Shown here one piece after another: positions 1 through 5,234 of a stretch of 5,615 bases of DNA; position 1 is the stretch's first letter, and every line of letters starts with the position of its first letter. The notes beneath the pieces are model-generated. The model ran no database searches. It worked only from the letters and a program-made list of their open reading frames with translations, and had not been told where the DNA came from. The translations under genes and the position numbers were made by a program. The DNA comes from Caldifarciminota bacterium (lineage in GTDB: Bacteria > Hydrothermota > Tepidihabitantia > Tepidihabitantales > Tepidihabitantaceae), in NCBI GenBank assembly GCA_016935295.1, contig JAFGRF010000209.1, positions 1 to 5,615 of the forward strand, read 5' to 3'.

Positions 1-174
1 ATCCCGATTCCCGGTAGCGCTCCGCATATCGGCCGCAACCTGCGCACACTTGGCCGGATTGCGGCTGAGCAGAACAACCGTCGCGCCCTGCTGCGCCAAC
101 GCGCTGGCCGCGGCTCGTCCGATGCCGGACGTAGCACCGGTCACAAGGCACACCTTGCCGGTCATCGCACCCAT
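1..174 (-). CDS. Short-chain dehydrogenase/reductase, N-terminal part (runs off window)
   Basis: The first 58 codons of an SDR-family NAD(P)-dependent oxidoreductase are visible; the rest lies beyond the left edge. Residues 7-19 carry the first Rossmann strand and the glycine-rich cofactor motif T-G-A-T-S-G-I-G. Residues 32-39 (TVVLLSRN) form the second strand, ending in an Arg. In this family a basic residue there usually means NADP(H) preference (known for the family, inferred here). The pattern resembles the retinol-dehydrogenase-like SDR branch, but the catalytic Tyr-x-x-x-Lys is out of view, so the substrate is unknown. ATG at 174 is the first start after an in-frame stop at 217-219. A second ATG at 165 is equally possible and neither has a good Shine-Dalgarno. 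The gene reads away from the palindrome at 296-327, which may hold its promoter. Confidence 0.85.
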   Translation of the reverse strand, partial: MGAMTGKVCLVTGATSGIGRAAASALAQQGATVVLLSRNPAKCAQVAADMRSATGNRD

Positions 175-276
175 GATGTCTGTGATTCTAGATACCTGCC
201 GACCCAAGTCAAACGGCTATCGGCCGGCATCCATCGAACGGTTACCCATGTTTCCCGGAACGTGTCTCCCTGGGTT

Positions 277-738
277 TCACGCCGCAGCCGTCTCTGTCCG
301 CATTATACAGGTCTGTATAATGCGGACCATAGGCCGACATAGGAGACAAGACACGGAATAGGAGGAGGTTGATGTCTCTCTGCAGGTCGCGGTGGGGGTC
401 GTTCCGGGGACGGTTCGGAGGGTGGCTTGCGGCGCCGTCCTCAAAGCTACTCCCAGTGCGACTCTCCGGCCGATTCTCACTGCCACGCGGATGTCCGTCT
501 GCAGACCGGCTCCGGTCGTGACTCGCAGTGCCGTTCCGAAAGCGACTTGCGGTGTGTCCCTGACCGCCACGTTCCCGGTTGTCCTCAATTCGACATCCAG
601 GGCCCTTCGCGAAGCGACTCTGGCCGTGATTCGCACCGCGATCTGTAGCGCGTTCCCCAGGGTGACTCGCAGGTTGACCTCCGATGCTCGGATGCCGGCA
701 GACCGCTGGCCTCCCTCGAAGCCGCGGCCGCTGCTCAT
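277..738 (-). CDS. Possible octapeptide-repeat protein of unknown function
   Basis: This 153-codon frame reads the 24-bp array as twelve octapeptides (residues 23-118) with consensus close to L-R-V-A-L-R-T-A. Position 3 is Val or Ile in nine units, position 4 mostly Ala or Thr, position 5 mostly hydrophobic, position 6 Arg or Gly in eleven, and position 8 mostly Ala or Thr. Alternating hydrophobic residues suggest short beta strands, as in a small solenoid, but no known family is recognised. There is no signal peptide or membrane segment. The frame lies 31 nt past the TM2 gene in the same direction. Against it: ATG 738 has no Shine-Dalgarno and sits in a hairpin loop, and the C-terminal codons run through the palindrome at 296-327. 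Middle-codon-position conservation favours coding in this frame or its plus-strand partner, which has a TAG at 646-648. It may be a decayed gene. Confidence 0.3.
   Translation of the reverse strand: MSSGRGFEGGQRSAGIRASEVNLRVTLGNALQIAVRITARVASRRALDVELRTTGNVAVRDTPQVAFGTALRVTTGAGLQTDIRVAVRIGRRVALGVALRTAPQATLRTVPGTTPTATCRETSTSSYSVSCLLCRPMVRIIQTCIMRTETAAA
296..327. promoter_or_regulatory. Perfect palindrome with divergent TATAAT boxes (putative operator/bidirectional promoter)
   Basis: The arms GTCCGCATTATACAG (296-310) and CTGTATAATGCGGAC (313-327) are exact reverse complements separated by GT. Each arm contains a perfect -10 hexamer TATAAT: 316-321 on the plus strand and 302-307 on the minus strand. 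No good -35 hexamer is evident on either side, so an activator or an atypical sigma factor could be needed. The position, between the leftward SDR gene and the plus-strand Shine-Dalgarno at 360, suits a dyad operator overlapping divergent promoters. It could instead be a dispersed palindromic repeat. The palindrome is seen directly; its role is inferred. Confidence 0.5.
360..365 (+). promoter_or_regulatory. Strong Shine-Dalgarno AGGAGG before ATG 372
   Basis: AGGAGG is followed by a 6-nt spacer and an ATG at 372-374, an ideal ribosome binding arrangement about 40 nt downstream of the plus-strand TATAAT. It is the best translation start signal in the left 700 bases, yet the frame it opens is short (stop at 519-521). 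Confidence 0.4.
372..521 (+). CDS. Possible 49-residue basic peptide over the 24-bp repeats
   Basis: A 50-codon frame starts at ATG 372 behind a near-ideal Shine-Dalgarno and ends at TGA 519-521. The product would be basic and rich in Arg, Gly, Ser and Leu, with no recognisable domain. Most of it lies in the first six units of the 24-bp array, so it also has an eight-residue periodicity in this frame. It could be a genuine small gene served by the TATAAT at 316-321, the remnant of a longer frame broken by a frameshift or substitution, or chance. The start signal is the only positive evidence; the composition argues neither way. Confidence 0.2.
   Translation: MSLCRSRWGSFRGRFGGWLAAPSSKLLPVRLSGRFSLPRGCPSADRLRS
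385..672. repeat. Twelve degenerate 24-bp tandem repeats
   Basis: Cut every 24 bases from 385, the sequence aligns as twelve units without gaps. Column 8 is C in 11 of 12 units, and columns 2 and 16 are G in 10 of 12. Columns 15, 17, 22 and 24 keep one base in about 9 of 12. Columns 6, 15 and 18 are pyrimidine in every unit. The most constrained columns tend to be every third one (2, 8, 14, 17), which is the middle codon position of the frame whose codons begin at 385. The same codon boundaries serve the minus-strand frame 277-738. Because 24 is divisible by 3, every frame on both strands shows an eight-residue repeat. Units are too diverged for recent slippage, and I see no further units beyond 384 or 673. 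Confidence 0.75.
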
Positions 739-749
739 GGCAGCGGCCG
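725..749 (-). terminator. GC-rich hairpin downstream of the TM2 gene
   Basis: CGGCCGCTGC (725-734) and GCAGCGGCCG (740-749) form a perfect 10-bp stem with a 5-base loop, beginning 20 nt past the TM2 stop. The position suits a transcription terminator or 3'-end stabiliser on the minus strand. No T-run follows, so it is not a classical intrinsic terminator. The loop also contains the ATG of the possible frame 277-738, whose translation the stem could hinder. Confidence 0.4.
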
Positions 750-769
750 AATAGTACGGGGCGGTCGAA

Positions 770-1006
770 TCAGGACAGGAGATTGCCCTGCTTGTCCTTG
801 AACTTGTCTACCGCAATCATAATGATGTCAATAATCCAGCCGATTCCGAAAACGCCGCCGGTCAGGAGCCAGACAACGCCGGTTCCGATCTTGCCGACGT
901 AGAACCGATGCACTCCCAGACCACCGAGGAAGATGCACAATAGCAGGGCCGTCATCTTGTTCTTGTCCGACTTGCCCGCAACCGGGGCAGCACTCGCATC
1001 AGCCAT
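770..1006 (-). CDS. TM2-domain small membrane protein
   Basis: This 78-residue protein has a short polar Ala/Lys-rich N-terminus (residues 1-17) followed by two membrane segments, about 19-37 and 41-66. The TM2-domain hallmarks are present: G-G-L-G-V-H-R-F-Y-V-G-K at residues 28-39 and W-I-I-D at 57-60, with a charged tail after residue 67. TM2 proteins are found across bacteria and eukaryotes and sit in membranes as two-helix hairpins; the molecular role of stand-alone bacterial members is mostly unknown. The start is ATG 1006 because AGGAGG (1012-1017) lies five bases upstream. A longer in-frame start at 1051 would add 15 residues unlike the family and bury that Shine-Dalgarno. It reads opposite to the transaldolase operon and is separated from it by about 280 bp. 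Confidence 0.9.
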   Translation of the reverse strand: MADASAAPVAGKSDKNKMTALLLCIFLGGLGVHRFYVGKIGTGVVWLLTGGVFGIGWIIDIIMIAVDKFKDKQGNLLS

Positions 1007-1011
1007 TCGAA

Positions 1012-1017
1012 CCTCCT
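1012..1017 (-). promoter_or_regulatory. Shine-Dalgarno fixing the TM2 gene start
   Basis: CCTCCT on the plus strand reads AGGAGG on the minus strand, five bases before ATG 1006. This decides for the 78-residue product over the longer frame from 1051. Confidence 0.8.
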
Positions 1018-1125
1018 GTTTGGTTAGAATCGGTCCTCGACGGAATGCCAATTATTGCTTCTGAGTCCCGGCAAGTCAAGCGGTTCCGGCGCCGAGTCGA
1101 AATCCCGGCCCGCCCAAGCTTCCTC

Positions 1126-1153
1126 TTGCCTACCGGGTGAGGTTGGTTATACT
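1126..1153 (+). promoter_or_regulatory. Candidate sigma70-type promoter of the transaldolase operon
   Basis: TTGCCT (1126-1131, four of six to TTGACA) and TATACT (1148-1153, five of six to TATAAT) are 16 bp apart. Transcription would start near 1160, giving a leader of about 125 nt. A small interrupted hairpin overlaps the predicted start: TGGCA 1153-1157 with TGCCA 1175-1179 outside, CCGC 1160-1163 with GCGG 1168-1171 inside. This could be an operator or a leader structure. I see no riboswitch or other gene between 1007 and 1283. Confidence 0.35.
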
Positions 1154-1272
1154 GGCAGTCCGCAGAGGCGGTATTGCCAAGTCATCAGTCAATTCCAGCT
1201 AGTGTCCAACTCACGTCCCGCATGAGGCATTATCCGTTGTGCATCACGCCGGGCAGTTGCATCACGTTCCAT

Positions 1273-1278
1273 GGGAGG
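1273..1278 (+). promoter_or_regulatory. Shine-Dalgarno fixing the TTG start of the transaldolase
   Basis: GGGAGG lies five bases before TTG 1284. The alternative upstream start at 1239 would add 15 residues not found in the family, before the expected M-K-I-F-I-D opening. Confidence 0.75.
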
Positions 1279-1283
1279 CAGAC

Positions 1284-1934
1284 TTGAAAATCTTCATCGA
1301 CTCCGCAGACATCCAGGAAATACGCGAGGTCGCAAGTTGGGGTATTCTCGACGGCTGCACCACCAATCCGTCCCTCGTCTGCAAGACCGGCCGGCCGTTC
1401 CGCGACTGCATCCAGGAAATCCTGAGTGTCGTCGACGGCTCGGTCTCGGTTGAGGCCATAGCGAGCGACTCGGCCGGCATGATCAAGGAAGGCCTGGACT
1501 GGGCGAAGCTCGACCAGTCCAAAGTCACCATCAAGATCCCGATGACGGTGGAGGGACTCAAGGCTGTCCGCGGCCTGACCGAGCGCGAAATCAAGACCAA
1601 TGTCACACTCGTCTTCTCGATGAACCAGGCCCTGCTCGCCGCCCGCGCCGGGGCAACATTCGTTTCGCCCTTCGTCGGGCGGCTCGACGACATCTCGCAC
1701 GACGGCATGGCCTTGATTCACGATATCGTCGCGATGATTGACGACTACGGGTTCGACACCGAGGTGATTTCCGCCAGTATCCGCCACCCTCTGCACGTTA
1801 TCGAGTCCATCCGTGCCGGCTGCCACGTCGCCACCATCCCCTACGACATCCTCGTGAAGATGATCAAGCACCCGCTCACAGATGCCGGCATCAAGAAGTT
1901 CTACGACGACTACCAGAAGATACCCAAGCAGTAA
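1284..1934 (+). CDS. tal: Transaldolase, small FsaA/TalC (MipB) type
   Basis: This 216-residue cytoplasmic (beta/alpha)8-barrel enzyme transfers a dihydroxyacetone unit between sugar phosphates in the non-oxidative pentose phosphate pathway, via a Schiff base on Lys. Family marks visible are M-K-I-F-I-D-S-A-D at 1-9 (Asp6), T-T-N-P-S at 26-30, the Schiff-base K-I-P-M-T with Lys84, and S-P-F-V-G-R at 128-133. The length matches the 214-220 residues of this subfamily. Phe130 and Glu57 occupy positions that are Tyr and Gln in E. coli fructose-6-phosphate aldolase but Phe and Glu in true transaldolases. Transaldolase activity is therefore the better call (positional alignment done by eye). The start is TTG 1284, set by GGGAGG at 1273-1278. 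It heads an operon with transketolase, whose start lies 9 nt after this stop. Confidence 0.93.
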   Translation: MKIFIDSADIQEIREVASWGILDGCTTNPSLVCKTGRPFRDCIQEILSVVDGSVSVEAIASDSAGMIKEGLDWAKLDQSKVTIKIPMTVEGLKAVRGLTEREIKTNVTLVFSMNQALLAARAGATFVSPFVGRLDDISHDGMALIHDIVAMIDDYGFDTEVISASIRHPLHVIESIRAGCHVATIPYDILVKMIKHPLTDAGIKKFYDDYQKIPKQ

Positions 1935-1943
1935 GGAGGAACG

Positions 1944-4055
1944 ATGCCAATAGTCGACTCCAAATCCGGCGCCCACGGCAAGACCGCGGGGCTGGGCGAG
2001 CTGGTCCAGGCCGCCAACATGATGCGCGGGTACGACCTCGTCGCGCTCTGCGCCGCGGGCTCCGGCCACTCCGGCGGCACGCTCTCGATCATGGATATCA
2101 CCGCCGCGCTCTACCTGGCAGTGGCACGCCACGACCCGAAGAATCCGGACTGGCCGGACCGGGACCGAATCATCTGGTCAAGCGGACACAAGGCGCCGTC
2201 CCTGTACCTCGGCCTCGGCATCTCCGGCTACTTCCCGATCGAGGACGTGGTCCTGCTGCGCAAGCTCTACTCGCCGTTTCAGGGCCATCCCCACTGGCTG
2301 AAGCTGCCGGGCGTTGAAGTGTCGTCCGGCTCGCTCGGCCAGGGCCTGTCAATTGCCGTTGGCATGGCCAGAGCCGCCAGGATGGACAGGAAGAACCATC
2401 GGGTCTACTGCCTGACCGGCGACGGCGAGCACCAGGAAGGCCAGATCTGGGAGGCCGCCATGGAAGCCGGGGCCTGGGGCCTCGACAACCTCTGCTGTGT
2501 CCTCGACAAGAACCGCCTGCAGATCGACGGACTGGTCAAGGAAGTGATGAACATCGACCCGATTGCCGACAAGTACCGGGCCTTCGGCTGGAACGTCACG
2601 GAGATCGACGGCCACAACATGCAGCAGATTCTCAAGGCCTTCGAAAAGGCCGCCGCGACCAAGGATCAGCCCACGGTCATCATCGCCAACACAACCAAAG
2701 GCAAGGGCGTCGACTTCATGGAGAATCAGGCCGGCTGGCACGGCAGGGCCCCGAACAAGGAGCAACTGGTGCAGGGCCTGAAGCAGCTCAACCTCGACTT
2801 CCGTATCGACTACGAAAAGCTGCTCAAGAAGGCCGACGACTACCAGACCGAGGTCACGGCCAAGCTGATGGAGAAGGTGCCCAAGTTCGGCAAGGACTAT
2901 TTCTGGAACAAGCAACCGGACATGAAGGTCGAGATGAAAGCTACCCGGGTCGGGTTCGGCGACGCTCTGGCCGAGGCCGGTGCGGACAAACGGACCGTGG
3001 CCATCGGCGCCGACATATCCGGGTCGATCGCCATCTCCAAGTTCTTCGAGTGCGACGCGGAGCGTTGCGAGCGCTGGATATCGGTCGGCATCGCCGAGCA
3101 GTCCGGGACCGCGGTCGCCGGCGGCCTCGCCAAAGAAGGCAAGCTGCCGGTATTCGGGACCTATGGCGTGTTTGCGGCAGGCCGCAACCTCGACCAGATA
3201 CGCACCACGGTCTGCTACGGCGAGTTCGACGTCCTGATTGCCGGCGCACACGGCGGCGTCTCGGTCGGACCGGACGGCGCCACCCACCAGGCGCTCGAAG
3301 ACCTGTTCCAGATCTGTGGTCTGCCCAACATGCAGGTATCGGTCCCGTGCGACGCACTCGAAACCAGGCGGGCCACCGAGCACATGCTGCTCCATCTCAA
3401 GGGACCGAAGTACGTCCGCTTTGCCCGCGAGGCGACACCGGTCATCACCGGCCCGGAAACGCCATTCGCCTGGGGCGTGCCCAACGTCTACCGGTACCGG
3501 GGCGCCAAGCCCAATTTCATCGAAGCTTTCGAGGTCAAGCTGGCGACGGACTACAAGAACGAGAACGAAGACCTGACCATCGTTGCCTGCGGACCGATGG
3601 TCCCCGAGGCGATGCGTGCCGCCTGGATTCTCAAAGAGGAGTCCGGGCTCGAAACCCGCGTCATCAACATGCACACCCTGAAGCCGTTCAACCCGCCGGC
3701 GCTGGTGCAGGCGGCGCTTGAAACCGGCATCATCGTGACCGCCGAGGAACACCAGATTGGCGGACTCGCCAACTGGGTTTCGCATGCGCTGCACGTGTCT
3801 CCCGAGCTCTACGGGCACCCGGTCGCTTTCGGAACAGTCGGCGTGAAGGATCGGTTCGGCGAGTCCGGCCAGCCCTGGGAGCTGATGTGGGAATTCGAGG
3901 TCTCCGGCGAGCATATCGCGGCGAAGGCCAAGGAACTCTACGACTTCGTACACAGCTCCAAGACCAAGGTGACGGCCAAGCCCAGGGTGAAGAAGTCCGC
4001 CGCGACGAAGACAAAGAAGCGCACGACCAAGAAGACCAAACCCGCGACCGAGTAA
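1944..4055 (+). CDS. tkt: Transketolase, full length, with Lys/Thr-rich C-terminal tail
   Basis: This 703-residue thiamine-diphosphate enzyme moves two-carbon ketol units between sugar phosphates, pairing with the adjacent transaldolase. The N-terminal TPP domain (about 20-270) has G-H-S-G-G (41-45), S-G-H-K-A-P (80-85), G-S-L-G-Q-G (129-134) and the TPP/metal motif G-D-G (159-161) through N190. The pyrimidine domain (about 332-500) has the catalytic Glu385 in V-G-I-A-E-Q and G-P-D-G-A-T-H (442-448). The C-terminal domain follows to about 670. His42, His82, His115, His266 and His448 match the five active-site histidines of E. coli transketolase by eye. The two halves resemble the split TktN/TktC form joined by a linker near 285-330. 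Odd: residues 671-703 hold 11 Lys, 2 Arg and many Thr, outside the catalytic fold. GGAGGA (1935-1940), directly after the transaldolase stop, fixes the ATG start and suggests coupled translation. Confidence 0.95.
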   Translation: MPIVDSKSGAHGKTAGLGELVQAANMMRGYDLVALCAAGSGHSGGTLSIMDITAALYLAVARHDPKNPDWPDRDRIIWSSGHKAPSLYLGLGISGYFPIEDVVLLRKLYSPFQGHPHWLKLPGVEVSSGSLGQGLSIAVGMARAARMDRKNHRVYCLTGDGEHQEGQIWEAAMEAGAWGLDNLCCVLDKNRLQIDGLVKEVMNIDPIADKYRAFGWNVTEIDGHNMQQILKAFEKAAATKDQPTVIIANTTKGKGVDFMENQAGWHGRAPNKEQLVQGLKQLNLDFRIDYEKLLKKADDYQTEVTAKLMEKVPKFGKDYFWNKQPDMKVEMKATRVGFGDALAEAGADKRTVAIGADISGSIAISKFFECDAERCERWISVGIAEQSGTAVAGGLAKEGKLPVFGTYGVFAAGRNLDQIRTTVCYGEFDVLIAGAHGGVSVGPDGATHQALEDLFQICGLPNMQVSVPCDALETRRATEHMLLHLKGPKYVRFAREATPVITGPETPFAWGVPNVYRYRGAKPNFIEAFEVKLATDYKNENEDLTIVACGPMVPEAMRAAWILKEESGLETRVINMHTLKPFNPPALVQAALETGIIVTAEEHQIGGLANWVSHALHVSPELYGHPVAFGTVGVKDRFGESGQPWELMWEFEVSGEHIAAKAKELYDFVHSSKTKVTAKPRVKKSAATKTKKRTTKKTKPATE
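3954..4052 (+). other. Basic low-complexity tail of transketolase
   Basis: These 33 codons encode Lys/Thr/Ala-rich sequence with doublets such as K-K-S-A-A-T-K and T-T-K-K-T-K, similar in composition to histone H1-like or AlgP-type tails. Transketolases normally end at the preceding helix (A-K-E-L-Y-D-F). The tail is in frame and ends at the gene's own stop, so it is part of the protein. Nucleic-acid or surface binding is possible but unproven. Confidence 0.8.
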
Positions 4056-4067
4056 CGGGACTACGGC

Positions 4068-5228
4068 ATGAGACTCGCGAACCGCATGAGTCGGCTCGGG
4101 ACTGAGACGGCATTCGATTGCCTGTGCCGCGCCAAAGCCCTCGAGTGCAAGATGGACGTGGTCCACCTCGAGATCGGCGAGCCCGACTTCGACACGCCGA
4201 AGCACATCTGCGAGGCGGCCAAGAAGGCGATCGACGAGGGCTACACCCACTACGGACCATCGGCCGGCCTGCCCGAGTTGCGGGAGGCGGTTGCCTCCTA
4301 TGCCGGCAAGCTCCGCGGTGTCCATTTCAGCCCGGAGCAGGTGGTAATCACCCCCGGCGGCAAACCGGTAATGGCCTTTGCCATCATGGCCCTGGTGGAA
4401 GAAGGTGACGAAGTCATCTATCCCAATCCCGGGTTCCCCATCTACGAGTCCATGATAGACTACATGGGTGGGACCGCGGTGCCGATTCGGCTTCTTGAGG
4501 AACGTAACTTCCGCCTTGATGCCGAGGAGCTGACCTCGCTGGTCAACCCGCGCACCAAACTAATCATCATCAACTCACCCCAGAACCCAACCGGCGGCGT
4601 ACTCACCCGCGAGGACCTGCGTCTCATCGCGGAGACGGCGCTGGAGCACGATGTCTGGATTCTTGCCGATGAGATCTACTCAGAAATCCTCTACGACGAT
4701 GAGTTCGAGAGCGTCAGTCAGTTCCCGGAAATCCACCAGCGCCTGATAGTCCTCGACGGCTTCTCAAAGACCTACGCGATGACCGGCTGGCGCATCGGCT
4801 ACGGGATAATGCCGGTCCAGATGGCGGAGAAGCTGGCCCGCATCCAGACAAACACCAACTCCTGCACCGCGACGTTCACCCAGCGCGCGTGCCTCGAAGC
4901 CCTGGCCGGCCCCCGCACGGAAATGGAGCGGATGCTCGCCGAGTTCAGGAAGAGGCGCGACTTCGTGGTCAAGGGTCTATCCGAGATACCGGGATTTCGC
5001 TGCGAACTCCCGCTCGGCGCTTTCTACGCCTTCCCGAACGTCAAGAGCACCGGCATCGACTGCGACGTCCTAGCACGCAGGCTCCTGGAAGAAAAAGGTG
5101 TGGCCTGCCTTGCCGGCACGTGCTTCGGCAAGTACGGTGATGGCTTCCTCCGCCTCAGCTACGCCAATTCCATCGACAATATCGCCAAGGCGATCGAGCG
5201 CATCAAAGAACTGGTCAGCAAGAAGTAG
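4068..5228 (+). CDS. Class I/II PLP-dependent aminotransferase (AspB-like)
   Basis: This 386-residue fold-type I aminotransferase has a typical subgroup length. Visible marks: G-E-P-D-F-D-T-P at 37-44; H-Y-G-P-S-A-G at 61-67; P-G-G-K at 96-99; P-Q-N-P-T-G at 171-176 (Asn173 contacts PLP); A-D-E-I-Y-S at 200-205 (Asp201 pairs with the pyridine nitrogen, Tyr204 with the PLP oxygen); the Schiff-base Lys234 in F-S-K-T-Y-A-M-T-G-W-R; and Arg362 in L-R-L-S-Y, the usual substrate carboxylate clamp. The overall pattern is that of subgroup Ib aspartate/aromatic/prephenate aminotransferases; the amino acid substrate cannot be told. Next to transketolase and transaldolase, which make erythrose 4-phosphate, an aromatic or prephenate role is attractive but only inferred. 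The start is ATG 4068, 12 nt after the transketolase stop, with a weak GGGA (4057-4060). ATG 4086 would remove conserved N-terminal residues. Confidence 0.93.
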   Translation: MRLANRMSRLGTETAFDCLCRAKALECKMDVVHLEIGEPDFDTPKHICEAAKKAIDEGYTHYGPSAGLPELREAVASYAGKLRGVHFSPEQVVITPGGKPVMAFAIMALVEEGDEVIYPNPGFPIYESMIDYMGGTAVPIRLLEERNFRLDAEELTSLVNPRTKLIIINSPQNPTGGVLTREDLRLIAETALEHDVWILADEIYSEILYDDEFESVSQFPEIHQRLIVLDGFSKTYAMTGWRIGYGIMPVQMAEKLARIQTNTNSCTATFTQRACLEALAGPRTEMERMLAEFRKRRDFVVKGLSEIPGFRCELPLGAFYAFPNVKSTGIDCDVLARRLLEEKGVACLAGTCFGKYGDGFLRLSYANSIDNIAKAIERIKELVSKK

Positions 5229-5234
5229 CGGCCG

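Noticed and set aside
385..672. CRISPR array
   Set aside because: There are no conserved repeats separated by unique spacers; the units are contiguous and degenerate.
392..754. Plus-strand 120-codon open frame over the 24-bp array
   Set aside because: It is open because the 24-bp period preserves every frame; its codon boundaries do not match the conserved middle-position columns, and it lacks a ribosome site.
1023..1051. Promoter for the TM2 gene: TTGGCA (1046-1051) and TCTAAC (1023-1028) on the minus strand, 17 bp apart
   Set aside because: The implied transcription start would fall on the Shine-Dalgarno at 1012-1017, leaving almost no leader; the -10 match is only four of six.
1240..1266. 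Nine-base direct repeat TGCATCACG (1240-1248 and 1258-1266) before the transaldolase
   Set aside because: It could be an operator pair, but it is too short and unsupported to call.
1230..2132. Minus-strand open frame (300 codons) opposite the transaldolase and transketolase start
   Set aside because: It is antisense to two well-supported genes, has low-complexity composition and no recognisable motif.
2349..4325. Long minus-strand open frame (658 codons) opposite the transketolase
   Set aside because: It is the mirror of a GC-rich gene with clear transketolase motifs on the plus strand; it shows no domain and no ribosome site.
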